The position numbers and the translations under genes are program-made. From UBA4085 sp964556755 (GTDB taxonomy: Bacteria > Acidobacteriota > Aminicenantia > Aminicenantales > UBA4085), in NCBI GenBank assembly GCA_964556755.1, contig CAZKXI010000005.1, forward strand, positions 62,001-126,000: a DNA stretch of 64,000 nt. Reading direction: 5' to 3'. Below are positions 33,317 through 41,948 of the stretch, piece after piece; the first letter of the stretch is position 1; each line of letters opens with the position of its first letter. The notes below the pieces were generated by a model. That model ran no database searches. It was not told the DNA's origin and worked only from the letters and a program-made list of their open reading frames with translations.

Positions 33317-34369
33317 TTATTTCTCGACGATGAAGGTCTCGGGCGTCAGCGACTTGATCTTGCGTCCCAGGAAGCTCTTCATGGCCGCCTCCGCCGCCCT
33401 CTGCTCGGCGGCCTTGCGCGAAGGCCCCTTGGCCCGGGCCAGGGCCGTCCGCCCGGACAGGACTTCGACGGTGAAGACCCGGTCGTGGTCGGGGCCGGTG
33501 CAGGAGACGACCTTGTAGCTGGGCGAGGCCAGGTCCTCTTTCTGGAGATATTCCTGAAGGGCGGACTTGTAGTTGTCGACGGTGTAGCCGGTCGTCTGGA
33601 CCTTCTGGAACGTCGACTCGACGAGGGGCAGGAAGAAGAAGCGGGCGGCCTCGAAGCCGCCGTCCAGGTAGATGGCTCCGACCACCGCCTCGAAGACGTC
33701 GGCCAGGATGTTCGACTTGTGGCGCCCGCCGCTGCGCTCCTCGCCCCGGCCCAGCCGGATGTGCTTGTCCAGGTGGATCTGCTTGGCGAACTCGGACAGG
33801 GCCACGGTCGAGGAAGCGGAGGACTTGAGCTTGGACAGCTCGCCTTCCGTCGTGTCGCGGTACGTGGTGTAGAAATAGTCGGCGGTGATCAGGCCGATGA
33901 CGGAATCGCCCAGGAACTCGAGCAGCTCGTTGTCCCGGCCCCGGCCCTGGTTCTCGTAGGCGAAGGAGCTGTGGGTCAGGGCCTGCTCGCGGAGGTCCTT
34001 GTTGCGGAAGATGTAGCGGATCTGCTCTTCGAAGGGGGTGATCCGGCCGGCTTGCGGGGCGCGGGAGGGCTTGGGGCCCTGGGGCTTGGGCTGGGTCGCC
34101 GGCCCGGACGGCGGCTGGGATCCGCCCCGGCCTTGGGCCGGCTTGCCCTGCTTGGATTGCCTCGCTTGGGCTCCGCGCCGGCCCCGCGGCTGTTGATGGC
34201 GGCGTCCGGGCTGGCCCTCTCGCGGGGAGCTCCCGGCGGGAGCGCCGGCCGGCGGATTCTCCGGAAAAGGACGCGGATCCGGCAGGGCGGGCGGGGCCGG
34301 CGGCGGCTCCGGGGAAGTCGGCGACGGGGCGGAGGCGGGTTTGGTTCGGGGCTTGCGGAAGATGCTCAT
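33317..34369 (-). CDS. rnc: Ribonuclease III with a long Pro/Arg/Gly-rich N-terminal extension
   Basis: A 350-residue double-strand-specific endoribonuclease for rRNA and mRNA processing. The catalytic domain starts near residue 112 and has the signature NELLEFLGDSVIGL, ADVFEAVVGAIYLDGG and the C-terminal double-stranded RNA-binding domain with SALQEYLQKE and RKAAEQRAAEAA. Residues 1-110 are a low-complexity tail rich in Pro, Gln, Gly and Arg (for example RRHQQPRGRRGAQ), absent from typical 220-250-residue enzymes. ATG at 34367-34369 overlaps the pyrC stop by four bases (ATGA), which supports the long form. Confidence 0.93.
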   Translation of the reverse strand: MSIFRKPRTKPASAPSPTSPEPPPAPPALPDPRPFPENPPAGAPAGSSPREGQPGRRHQQPRGRRGAQARQSKQGKPAQGRGGSQPPSGPATQPKPQGPKPSRAPQAGRITPFEEQIRYIFRNKDLREQALTHSSFAYENQGRGRDNELLEFLGDSVIGLITADYFYTTYRDTTEGELSKLKSSASSTVALSEFAKQIHLDKHIRLGRGEERSGGRHKSNILADVFEAVVGAIYLDGGFEAARFFFLPLVESTFQKVQTTGYTVDNYKSALQEYLQKEDLASPSYKVVSCTGPDHDRVFTVEVLSGRTALARAKGPSRKAAEQRAAEAAMKSFLGRKIKSLTPETFIVEK

Positions 34370-35652
34370 GGCTGTTCCTCGGGAAAGACGATTCGGCCGC
34401 CCACGATCGTCCGCACGGCCCGGCCTCGCAGAGACCAGCCGTCGTAAGGGGTGGATCGGCCTTGCGATCGGAACGAGCCGGAGTCGATGACGATCGGGCG
34501 ATCCAGGTCGAGGATCGTCAGGTCGGCGTCGGCGCCGGCGGACAGGCGGCCCTTGCCCTTCAGGCCGAAGATCGAGGCCGGGCGGGCGGAGAAGAGGGCG
34601 ACGAAGCGGGCCAGGCCGAGGCGGCCGGGCCGGACAAGGCGGTCGAGGAGGACGGGCACGGCCGTCTCCAGACCGACGATGCCGAAGGGCGCGGCGGCCA
34701 GACCGGCCGCCTTCTCGGCCGCGGCGTGGGGGGCATGGTCCGTGGCCAGGGCGTCGATCGTGCCGTCGGCCAGGGCCTCGATCAGGGCCTCGACGTCCTC
34801 CTCCGCCCGCAGCGGCGGATTCATCTTGAAGCGGGGGTCTCCGCCTTCCACGTCGGCGTCGGTCAGGGTCAAATGATGGGGCGTCGCTTCCGCGGTGATG
34901 GGGACGCCGCGCCGCTTGGCCTCGCGGACGATCCGGGCCGAGCCGGCCGTGCTGAGGTGGGCGATGTGGACGGGCGCGCCCGTGGCTTCGGCCAGGATGG
35001 CGTCTCGGGCGACCATGATCTCCTCGGCGGCCGAGGGGATTCCGGGCCATCCCAGGCGGGCCGCCCGGGGCCCCTCGTGGACGATGCCCCCGGCGGCCAG
35101 GGACGCGTCCTCGCAGTGGTCGCTGATCACCCGGCCGGCCGCCCGGGCCGCCCGCATGGCCTGCCGCATCAGGGCCGCGCTCTGGATGCAGCGGCCGTCG
35201 TCGGAGAAGGCGACCGCGCCCGCCTCGGCCAGGGCGGCCAGGTCGGCCAGCTCGCCGCCGCGCTGGCCGACGGTCAGGGCGGCCACCGGAAAGACGTTGA
35301 CCGCGGCCTCGGCCGCCGCTCTCTCCAGGATCATCCGGGTGATCTCCGGCCGGTCGTTGACCGGGCTGGTGTTGGGCATGGCGCAGACCGAGGTGAAGCC
35401 CCCGGCGGCGGCGGCCCTGGTCCCGGCGGCGATGGTCTCCTTGTGCTCCTGGCCGGGCTGGCGCAGGTGGACGTGGAGATCGATGAATCCCGGCGCCACC
35501 ACCAGCCCCGCGGCTTCGATGACCCGCGCCTCTCCCGCCTCGATCCGGGGGGCGACCGCGGCGATGCGGCGGCCCTCGATCAGGACGTCGCCGGCCTGGT
35601 CGAGGCCGGAGGCGGGATCGATGATCCGGCCGCCGCGGATGAGGAGCCTCAA
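34366..35652 (-). CDS. pyrC: Dihydroorotase
   Basis: A 428-residue zinc amidohydrolase of the type I dihydroorotase class, converting carbamoyl-aspartate to dihydroorotate in pyrimidine synthesis. Motifs: FIDLHVHLRQPGQEHKE (HxH metal ligands), CAMPNTSPVNDRPE, ISDHCEDASL, HIAHLSTAGSA and ATDHAPHAAAEK. The start is TTG at 35650-35652, overlapping the pyrR stop (TTGA). The stop overlaps the rnc start. pyrB, the usual neighbour between pyrR and pyrC, is not here. Confidence 0.95.
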   Translation of the reverse strand: MRLLIRGGRIIDPASGLDQAGDVLIEGRRIAAVAPRIEAGEARVIEAAGLVVAPGFIDLHVHLRQPGQEHKETIAAGTRAAAAGGFTSVCAMPNTSPVNDRPEITRMILERAAAEAAVNVFPVAALTVGQRGGELADLAALAEAGAVAFSDDGRCIQSAALMRQAMRAARAAGRVISDHCEDASLAAGGIVHEGPRAARLGWPGIPSAAEEIMVARDAILAEATGAPVHIAHLSTAGSARIVREAKRRGVPITAEATPHHLTLTDADVEGGDPRFKMNPPLRAEEDVEALIEALADGTIDALATDHAPHAAAEKAAGLAAAPFGIVGLETAVPVLLDRLVRPGRLGLARFVALFSARPASIFGLKGKGRLSAGADADLTILDLDRPIVIDSGSFRSQGRSTPYDGWSLRGRAVRTIVGGRIVFPEEQP

Positions 35653-36242
35653 GACCGCGGCATCCTTGTTCCCGTCCGGGACGCCTTGCGGCCGAGCCCG
35701 GCCGGCTCGGCGATCAGGACCTCATCGACCTTGTCCGCCTCGCGCAGGCGCACCTGGACGACTTCGCGGCGGGACGTGGGCAAGACCTTGCCGACATAGT
35801 CGGCCCGGATGGGCAGCTCCCGGTGGCCGCGGTCGATGAGGACCAGCAGCTGGACGGTGGCGGCGCGGCCGAAGTCGAAGAGCGAATCCATGGCCGCCCG
35901 GATGGTCCGGCCGGTGAACAGGACGTCATCCACCAGGATGACGTCCTTCTTGGCGATGGGGAAGGGCAGGGGAGCGGCCCCGGCCGGCGCTCCGGCCCGG
36001 CTCGCGGCCCGGTCGTCGCGGTAGAGAGAGATGTCCAAGGCCGCCACCGGGATGTCGACGCCCTCCATGTCCCGGATCAGGCCGGCGATGCGGCGGGCCA
36101 GGGGCAGGCCCCGGGTGGGGATGCCGACGATGACCAGGCTGCGCAGGTCGCGGTTGCGCTCCAGAATCTCGGTGGCCAGCCTCAGCAGGACCCGCCGGAT
36201 CTTGGCCGAGTCCATGATGGCGGCTTTGATCTTCTCTTTCAC
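35649..36242 (-). CDS. pyrR: PyrR-type bifunctional regulator / uracil phosphoribosyltransferase
   Basis: A 197-residue phosphoribosyltransferase. The PRPP-binding loop is KKDVILVDDVLFTGRTIRAAMD (core VILVDDVLFTGRT), with VGIPTRGLPLA near the N-terminus and LLVLIDRGHRELPI and KVLPTS, all typical of PyrR. PyrR binds leader RNA to control pyrimidine genes and has weak UPRT activity. The 43 bp before it hold no obvious attenuator, so mRNA-binding regulation at this locus is not evident. The C-terminal tail of about 15 residues after LIAEP is longer than in most homologues. Confidence 0.93.
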   Translation of the reverse strand: MKEKIKAAIMDSAKIRRVLLRLATEILERNRDLRSLVIVGIPTRGLPLARRIAGLIRDMEGVDIPVAALDISLYRDDRAASRAGAPAGAAPLPFPIAKKDVILVDDVLFTGRTIRAAMDSLFDFGRAATVQLLVLIDRGHRELPIRADYVGKVLPTSRREVVQVRLREADKVDEVLIAEPAGLGRKASRTGTRMPRS

Positions 36243-36285
36243 GTCGGCCTCCAGGCTCTCTTATACCATCGAAGGGGGGGCGGCC

Positions 36286-37224
36286 TCAAATGCCGTGGCC
36301 CAGCTCGCGGCGCCGGAAGTAGGCCCGGGCCGCCGCGGCGTCGCGGCCGATCTGGGCCCGGAGCGCGGCGGCGTCGTCGAAGCGGGCCTCGTCGCGCAGC
36401 TTGCTCAGGAAGGCCAGCCGGGCGCCGGCTCCGTAGAGGTCGCCGCAGTAGTCCAGGACGTGGGTCTCGACGGTCCATTCGTGGCTGTGGAAGGTCGGAC
36501 GGACTCCGACGCTGGTCACCGACGGCAGGACCCTCTCCTCGACCGCCAGCAGGGTCACGTAGACGCCCCGCGGGACGAGCTCGTTGGGGGTGATCAGGTT
36601 GGCCGTGGGGAAGCCGATGCGCCGCCCGCGGCTGGCCCCGGCCACGACGTCGCCCTCCACGGCGTAGGGCCGGCCGAGCAGGGCGTTGGCGGTCTCGATG
36701 CGCCCGCTGAGGAGAAGGTCGCGGATGCGGCTGGAGCGGACGATGCGGCCGGCCCGCTTGACGTGGGGGATCGTCCGCACGGCCAGCCCGCCCCGCCGTC
36801 CCCAGCGGCGCAGCTCCTCGACTCCCGCGCCCCGCTCGGCCCCGAAGCGGAAGTCGGCGCCCACGACGACGACCCGGGCGGCGAGGCCGGCCAGGAGGAC
36901 GTCGCGGACGAAGGCCTCGCCGGGCAAGCGGGCGAATTCCAGGCTGAAGGGCAGGACGACGACCGCGTCCAGGCCCATCTCCGAGAGGCCTTCCAAACGC
37001 TGCTCGACCGTCTGGAGCATGCACAGCCGGTGGGGGCCGAAGACCTTCTCGGGGTGGGGCGCGAACGTCACCGCCGCGGCCGGCAGACCGCGCCGGGCGG
37101 CCTCGGCTTTGAGCCGGGCGAGGATGCGGCGGTGCCCCAGGTGGAGGCCGTCGAAGTTGCCGATGGCCACGGCCAGGGGGGGCTTGGAGAGAGGGAGGCC
37201 GGCTAGGGAGCGGAAGATCTGCAT
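36286..37224 (-). CDS. ribF: Bifunctional riboflavin kinase / FAD synthetase
   Basis: A 312-residue enzyme making FMN and FAD. The N-terminal nucleotidylyltransferase has AIGNFDGLHLGHRRIL (HxGH motif) and VVVGADFRFG; the C-terminal kinase domain has RRIGFPTANL and GVYVTLL. Length is normal. It follows the DUF1844 gene by 12 bp and precedes pyrR by 43 bp, so a five-gene operon DUF1844-ribF-pyrR-pyrC-rnc is likely. Confidence 0.95.
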   Translation of the reverse strand: MQIFRSLAGLPLSKPPLAVAIGNFDGLHLGHRRILARLKAEAARRGLPAAAVTFAPHPEKVFGPHRLCMLQTVEQRLEGLSEMGLDAVVVLPFSLEFARLPGEAFVRDVLLAGLAARVVVVGADFRFGAERGAGVEELRRWGRRGGLAVRTIPHVKRAGRIVRSSRIRDLLLSGRIETANALLGRPYAVEGDVVAGASRGRRIGFPTANLITPNELVPRGVYVTLLAVEERVLPSVTSVGVRPTFHSHEWTVETHVLDYCGDLYGAGARLAFLSKLRDEARFDDAAALRAQIGRDAAAARAYFRRRELGHGI

Positions 37225-37236
37225 GGCGGCCGCCGG

Positions 37237-37566
37237 TCAGACCTTGAGGATCTCCGCCTTCTGCATATAGCGCATCTTCAGCTCGCTCAGGCCGGCGTCG
37301 AGGAAGTCGTACTCCGGCGGCTTGAGGCGGCCTTGGGTCCGGTCCTTGAGCAGGTCCAGCAGGTCGATCAGCCGCTTGGCGAACTCGAGGCTCTCGGCCG
37401 GCCCGCCCTTGATCGGATCCTCCAGGACGCCCAGCTTGACCAGGGCCTGGCTGTAGAACGGGAAGACCAGCGAGCTGAAGTCCAAGGGGGGAAGAAACTC
37501 CTGCGGCTCTCCGCCGGCGGGCTTGCCCTCCCCGCCGGCCGCCTTCTCGTCGCGATCCTCGTCCAT
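37237..37566 (-). CDS. DUF1844 domain protein
   Basis: A 109-residue protein with an acidic, Gly-rich N-terminal 27 residues, then a DUF1844 domain (FSSLVFPFYSQALVKLG ... LEFAKRLIDLLDLLKDRTQG). The function is unknown; the family is widespread in Acidobacteriota, Planctomycetes and Deltaproteobacteria, often near ribF or translation genes. AAGGAG lies 9 nt before the ATG. It is the first gene of the leftward rnc operon. Confidence 0.85.
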   Translation of the reverse strand: MDEDRDEKAAGGEGKPAGGEPQEFLPPLDFSSLVFPFYSQALVKLGVLEDPIKGGPAESLEFAKRLIDLLDLLKDRTQGRLKPPEYDFLDAGLSELKMRYMQKAEILKV

Positions 37567-37598
37567 GGCGGCGGTCTCCTTTTCCTCAGGCCAGGGAC

Positions 37599-37627
37599 AG
37601 GATACACGAAGCGGATCGGCGCGTCCA
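37599..37627 (-). promoter_or_regulatory. Promoter of the DUF1844-ribF-pyrRC-rnc operon
   Basis: TGGACG (complement of 37622-37627), 17-bp spacer, TATCCT (complement of 37599-37604). It is divergent from the mazG promoter. Confidence 0.5.
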
Positions 37628-37630
37628 GAC

Positions 37631-37659
37631 TTGGCCGGGCCGATGAGCCGTGCTATAAG
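37631..37659 (+). promoter_or_regulatory. Promoter of mazG, leaderless type
   Basis: TTGGCC (37631-37636), 17-bp spacer, TATAAG (37654-37659). The ATG at 37666 falls at the expected transcript start and has no ribosome-binding site. Confidence 0.65.
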
Positions 37660-37665
37660 GGGGCC

Positions 37666-38481
37666 ATGGACGCCAACGACCGCGAGACCGCGGGAGCGAA
37701 ATTCCAGCGCCTGGTCGACATCCTCGGCGCGCTGCGGGGCCCCGGCGGGTGCCCCTGGGACCGGGAGCAGGACGCCCGCTCCATCGCCGGCTATTTCCTG
37801 GAGGAGGTCTACGAGGCGGTCGACGCCCTGTCGCGCGGCGACGACAAGGCGCTGGCCGAGGAGCTGGGCGATGTCCTGATGGAGGTCGTCTTCCTGGCCC
37901 GCATCTTCGAGGAGAGGGGGGCCTTCGACGCGGCCGCGGCCCTGGACGGCATCAACGCCAAGATGATCCGCCGCCATCCCCACGTCTTCGGCGGGGAGAG
38001 GATCGAGAGCGCGGCCCGGGTCCTGGACGAGTGGGCCCGGAGGAAGAAGGAGGAGAAGAGGCGCACGTCGCCTTTCGAGGGGCTGCCGGAGTCGGCCCCG
38101 GCGCTCTTGGGCGCCTTCCTCATGGGCCAGCGGGCCGCCCAGGACGCCTTCGATTGGCCGGCGGCGGCCGCCGCCCTGGCCAAGGTCCGCGAGGAGCTGA
38201 CCGAGATCGAAGCCGCCCTGGCCGGCGGCGATCCGTCCCGGATCGAAGAGGAGATCGGCGACGCTCTCTTCGCCCTGGCCCAGGCGGCCCGGCTGGCCCG
38301 GACCCATCCGGAGATCGCCCTGCGCCGGGCCAACGCCAAGTTCGCCGTCCGCTACGAGGCGCTGAAGGCGGACTTCGCGTCCCGCGGCTTGGAGCTGAAG
38401 GACGCCTCCCCGGCCGAGATGGACGCGGCTTGGGAGAGGATCAAGCGCCGGGATTGCGGCGGAGGAACAGGGCCGACTTGA
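37666..38481 (+). CDS. mazG: MazG nucleoside triphosphate pyrophosphohydrolase
   Basis: A 271-residue all-alpha NTP pyrophosphohydrolase that removes non-canonical or excess NTPs. Two MazG repeats are present: the N-terminal one with GGCPWDREQDARSI, EEVYEAVDAL and EELGDVLMEVVFLARI (metal-binding EExxE...ExxD), and the C-terminal one with EEEIGDALFALAQAARL. Length matches full-length MazG. The last 41 bp overlap the 3' end of prfB on the opposite strand, so this convergent junction has no room for a repeat element. Confidence 0.95.
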   Translation: MDANDRETAGAKFQRLVDILGALRGPGGCPWDREQDARSIAGYFLEEVYEAVDALSRGDDKALAEELGDVLMEVVFLARIFEERGAFDAAAALDGINAKMIRRHPHVFGGERIESAARVLDEWARRKKEEKRRTSPFEGLPESAPALLGAFLMGQRAAQDAFDWPAAAAALAKVREELTEIEAALAGGDPSRIEEEIGDALFALAQAARLARTHPEIALRRANAKFAVRYEALKADFASRGLELKDASPAEMDAAWERIKRRDCGGGTGPT

Positions 38482-39571
38482 CGAACTCGTCCAGGCCGCC
38501 GTCCAGGACGCGCTCCGTATCCCCGGTCTCGAGACGGGTCCGCAGATCCTTGATCATGCGGTAGGGGTGGAGGACGTAGGACCGGATCTGGTTGCCCCAG
38601 GCGATCTCGGTCTTGGCGTCCTCGAGCTTGTCGATCTTCTCCCGCTTCTTGCGCTGCTCCAGCTCGTAGAGGCGGGCCTTGAGGACCTTCATGGCCGCGG
38701 CCTTGTTCTTGTGCTGGGAGCGCTCGTTCTGGCATTGGACGACGATGCCGGTCGGCAGGTGGGTGATGCGGACGGCCGAGTCCGTGGTGTTGACGTGCTG
38801 GCCGCCCTTGCCGCCGGACCGGTAGGTGTCGATCTTGAGGTCCTCGGGGTTGACGGCCACCTCGACGTCGTCGTCGATCTCGGGGTAGACGAAGACCGCG
38901 GCGAAGGACGTGTGGCGCCGCTTGGCCGCGTCGTAGGGGGAGATGCGGACCAGCCGGTGGACGCCGTTCTCCTGGCTCAGGCGGCCGAAGGCATAGTCGC
39001 CCTCGATGCGGATCGTGGCGCTCTTGATGCCCGCCTCCTCGCCCGGCGTCACGTCCAGCGACTCGGTCTTCCAGCCCATCAGCTCGGCGTAGCGCAGGTA
39101 CATCCGCAGCAGCATCGAGGCCCAGTCCTGCGACTCCGTGCCGCCGGCGCCCGGGTGGATGGTCAGGATGGCGTTGCGGGGATCGTCCACTTCCGTGAAC
39201 AGGGCCTGCAGCTCGGCCTCGTCCAGGCTCTTGGCGAAGTCGCCCAGGGCCAGCTCGACGTCCTTGGCCACCGGCTCGCCCTCGCGGGCCAGCTCCAGGA
39301 GGGTGTCGAGGTCGTCCTTCTTGCCGTAGAGGCGATCCAGGAAGGCGATCTCGCGCTCCAGCCGCTTCTTGCCTTGCTGCAGGGTCATGGACCGCTTCTG
39401 GTCCTGCCAGACCGCCGGGTCCGAGAGCTCCTTGGTCAAGGCGTCCATCTCGGCCCGCCGGGCCGTCAGGTCGAGAAAGCCGCGCAGCTCCTCGAACTTG
39501 GCGAACAGGCCGCGGGCCTTGGCTTCCAGGTCGGTGAATTGTCCGGTCGTCGTCTCGTTTTGGGGGCTCAT
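38441..39571 (-). CDS. prfB: Peptide chain release factor 2, without programmed frameshift
   Basis: A 376-residue class I release factor that terminates translation at UGA and UAA. The catalytic GGQ is in YRSGGKGGQHVNTTDSA. The codon-recognition tripeptide, SPF in E. coli, reads SPY here (VRISPYDAAKRRHTSF). The reading frame is continuous across the region where most bacterial prfB genes carry an in-frame UGA frameshift site (GLFAKFEELRGFLDLTARR), so autoregulation by frameshifting is absent. The ATG overlaps the lnt stop by four bases. Confidence 0.95.
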   Translation of the reverse strand: MSPQNETTTGQFTDLEAKARGLFAKFEELRGFLDLTARRAEMDALTKELSDPAVWQDQKRSMTLQQGKKRLEREIAFLDRLYGKKDDLDTLLELAREGEPVAKDVELALGDFAKSLDEAELQALFTEVDDPRNAILTIHPGAGGTESQDWASMLLRMYLRYAELMGWKTESLDVTPGEEAGIKSATIRIEGDYAFGRLSQENGVHRLVRISPYDAAKRRHTSFAAVFVYPEIDDDVEVAVNPEDLKIDTYRSGGKGGQHVNTTDSAVRITHLPTGIVVQCQNERSQHKNKAAAMKVLKARLYELEQRKKREKIDKLEDAKTEIAWGNQIRSYVLHPYRMIKDLRTRLETGDTERVLDGGLDEFVKSALFLRRNPGA

Positions 39572-41109
39572 GGGCGTCTCTTCATCAGGGCCAGGATGAG
39601 GAAGGCGGCGGCCAGGGCGGCCGACGCCGCCGCGAACAGGTCGCCGAAGCGGGCGTAGAAGGTCAGGGCGCCGGAAGGCGTCACGTCGCCGGCGATAAGG
39701 GTGGCCTCCTCCAGCCGGCTCTGCCGGACGATCCGGCCGTAGGGGTCGATGAGGCCGCTGATCCCGGTCGTGGCGGCCCTCAGGACGAAGCGGCGGTTCT
39801 CCACCGCCCGCAGGACGGCCTGGGCGAAGTGCTGATGGGGAGCGGCGGACGTCCCGTACCAGCCATCGTTGGTGATCGTGACCAGGAAGCGGGCGCCCCT
39901 CTTGACGAAGCGGCGGACCTCGTCCGGGAAGATGATCTCGTAGCAGATGGGCGAGGCATAGGGGATGTTCTGGAAGGAATGAAGGGTGCGCCCGCGGCCC
40001 GGGACGAGGCTCCCGACGGCCGGGACCATCCTCTCGACGAAGCCCAGCACGGACCGGTAGGGGATGTACTCGCCGAAGGGGACCAAGTGCATCTTGGCGT
40101 AGCGCGAGACGGCTCCGTCGGGGGAGATCTGGAGGGCCGTGTTGCGGTAGCCCGGCCGGGTCCCGTCCGGGGAGGTCTCGATGGTTCCCAGGAGCAAGCT
40201 GGCGCCCGACTCCCAGGCCAATCCGGCCAGGGCGTTCTCGAACCGCCGGCTGGCTTCGTCCCCGCAGCTGAAGCACATCGGGACGCTCAGCTCCGGCCAG
40301 GCGATCAGCCGGGCGCCTTGGCCGAGGGCCTGGCGGGTCAGGCTCACATGCCGGTCGAAGACGGCTTGGGCCTTGTCCGCGCCGGCCCGGCTCCAGTCGA
40401 TGTCCGGATCGACGTTGCCCTGGATCGCGGCCGCCTTGAAGGTCTCCGGACCGGGGACGACCTTGTGCAGGGCCAGGAAGCCCGAGATGTGGATGGCGGC
40501 CAGGGCGATCGTGCCGATGGCGAAGGGCAGCCTCTTCATGTGGGTGACCGAGCCGGCAAACAGCGACTGGAAGAGGACCAGAAGGAAGGAGATGCCGTAG
40601 ACGCCGGTCACGGCCGCCACTTGGATGAAGGCGGTGTTCTTGAACTGGCTCAGGCCGAGAAGGCCCCAGGGGAAGCCGGTCAGGGCGTGGGTCAGGCCAT
40701 ATTCCAAGGCCACCCAGAGGAAGGGCGCGACGTAAAAAGCCGCCTCGCCCATCTTGCGCCGCAGGATGGCAAAGCCGAGTCCGAAGAGGGCCCAGCTGAG
40801 CCCCAGGACGAGGATGAACAGCAGGTAGATGAGGAGGCTCCCGACGAGCGGCAAGCCTCCGTAGTGGCGGGGCACATTGGGGATCCAGGCCAGCAGGATG
40901 CCGTAGAAGACGAGGCCGGCCGTCCAGCCCAGAAGGAAGCCCTGCCGCGGCCTGGCCCGGACCAGCAGGAAGAGCAGCGGCAGGAGGGAGATCCAGGCGA
41001 AGAACATCAGATTCAGCTTGGGGAAGGCGATGGCCGTCAAGGCGCCGGAGAAGGCCGCCCCGAGCAGGTCGAGCCCCGTCAGCCGTCTGGAAGTGGCATC
41101 ATGCGACAT
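39568..41109 (-). CDS. lnt: Apolipoprotein N-acyltransferase
   Basis: A 513-residue inner-membrane enzyme adding the third acyl chain to lipoproteins. There are about six N-terminal membrane helices (residues 15-215), then a nitrilase-like periplasmic domain with the triad Glu273 (WPELSVP), Lys339 (YAKMHLVPFGEYIP) and Cys389 (SPICYEIIFPD), and a C-terminal helix. It implies lipoproteins and an outer membrane. It lies between a SPOR protein upstream (33 bp) and prfB (4-bp overlap). Confidence 0.95.
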   Translation of the reverse strand: MSHDATSRRLTGLDLLGAAFSGALTAIAFPKLNLMFFAWISLLPLLFLLVRARPRQGFLLGWTAGLVFYGILLAWIPNVPRHYGGLPLVGSLLIYLLFILVLGLSWALFGLGFAILRRKMGEAAFYVAPFLWVALEYGLTHALTGFPWGLLGLSQFKNTAFIQVAAVTGVYGISFLLVLFQSLFAGSVTHMKRLPFAIGTIALAAIHISGFLALHKVVPGPETFKAAAIQGNVDPDIDWSRAGADKAQAVFDRHVSLTRQALGQGARLIAWPELSVPMCFSCGDEASRRFENALAGLAWESGASLLLGTIETSPDGTRPGYRNTALQISPDGAVSRYAKMHLVPFGEYIPYRSVLGFVERMVPAVGSLVPGRGRTLHSFQNIPYASPICYEIIFPDEVRRFVKRGARFLVTITNDGWYGTSAAPHQHFAQAVLRAVENRRFVLRAATTGISGLIDPYGRIVRQSRLEEATLIAGDVTPSGALTFYARFGDLFAAASAALAAAFLILALMKRRP

Positions 41110-41142
41110 GGGAGATTCCTCTCGGGAGCGGGGGATGGGCGG

Positions 41143-41811
41143 TCAGCCCTTGACCAGGAAGTAATCGACGGTCTTCTTCTTGGCCGCCGCGGCCAGCCTG
41201 GCCTTGGCTTCCTCGGCCAGGGCCTTGCTCTCGTAGGGGCCGACGCGGACCCGATAGACGGCCTTCTTGTCCCTGGTCAGGGGATCCATGACCAGGACCG
41301 GGTACCCGTCCTTCTCCAGTCTGCCGGCCAGCGTCTCGGCATCCGGCTTCTTGTCGCTGGCCGCGACCTGGACGTACCACCCGGCGGCCGACGCGGACGG
41401 CTTGGCCTTGGTCTCCGGCTTGTCCGCCGGGGCTTTGACGGCCGGCTTATCAGAGGGCTTGGCGGCGGGCTTGTCGGCCGGTCTTTCCGTCGGCTTGGCC
41501 ACGGTGGGCGCCGCGGCTTGGCTCTCGCGCTGAGCGGCGGGCTTTTCCGTCGGCTTCGCCTTGGCCGGGACCGGCTCGGCCGGCCGAGCTCCCGCCGCGT
41601 CGAGGGCCCCGGTGTCCGCCCCCGCCCGGGCGGATCCGGCCGGCGTCTCGATCCGGACCGCCTTCTCGCCGGCCTTGGCCGCCAAGGCCGTCTTCTTGCT
41701 GCCCATGGAGATGCCCAGCAGGAAGACGAAGACGCACAGGCCGATCAGGCCCAGAAAGACGACCACGAGCTGGTGCGTGGCGACCTGGAGCTCACGCTCG
41801 CCTTTGGCCAT
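41143..41811 (-). CDS. SPOR-domain membrane protein
   Basis: A 222-residue bitopic protein: cytoplasmic N-terminus, one membrane helix (about 15-37, LVVVFLGLIGLCVFVFLLG), a long Ala/Pro/Lys-rich linker with KPT/DKPA-type repeats (about 60-140) and a C-terminal SPOR domain (WYVQVAASDKK ... VYRVRVGPYESKALAEEA). SPOR domains bind denuded peptidoglycan at division sites. The layout matches FtsN/DedD-type proteins. It heads the operon SPOR-lnt-prfB and has a near-consensus promoter. Confidence 0.92.
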   Translation of the reverse strand: MAKGERELQVATHQLVVVFLGLIGLCVFVFLLGISMGSKKTALAAKAGEKAVRIETPAGSARAGADTGALDAAGARPAEPVPAKAKPTEKPAAQRESQAAAPTVAKPTERPADKPAAKPSDKPAVKAPADKPETKAKPSASAAGWYVQVAASDKKPDAETLAGRLEKDGYPVLVMDPLTRDKKAVYRVRVGPYESKALAEEAKARLAAAAKKKTVDYFLVKG

Positions 41812-41848
41812 GTCCTCGCTCTCGTCGGGAATTCTTCATACTGATTCC

Positions 41849-41877
41849 ATTATAGAAAGGGCTCTCGGGGAAGTCAA
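41849..41877 (-). promoter_or_regulatory. Promoter of the SPOR-lnt-prfB operon
   Basis: TTGACT (complement of 41872-41877), 17-bp spacer, perfect TATAAT (complement of 41849-41854). Confidence 0.85.
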
Positions 41878-41894
41878 CCGAAGACCGGGCCGGC

Positions 41895-41923
41895 TTGACT
41901 TTTGGGGGGCGAAAAACTAAAGT
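41895..41923 (+). promoter_or_regulatory. Promoter of the HU-like gene
   Basis: TTGACT (41895-41900), 17-bp spacer, TAAAGT (41918-41923). Transcription should start about 19 nt before the ATG, and AGGAG precedes it. Confidence 0.75.
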
Positions 41924-41948
41924 AAGCCTTTCCTCGCAGGAGACTTTC

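Noticed and set aside
36243..36285. PyrR-binding attenuator before pyrR
   Set aside because: Only 43 bp separate ribF and pyrR, and no anti-terminator or binding-loop sequence is visible.
39450..39571. RF2 programmed frameshift
   Set aside because: No in-frame TGA occurs; the frame continues through the whole gene.
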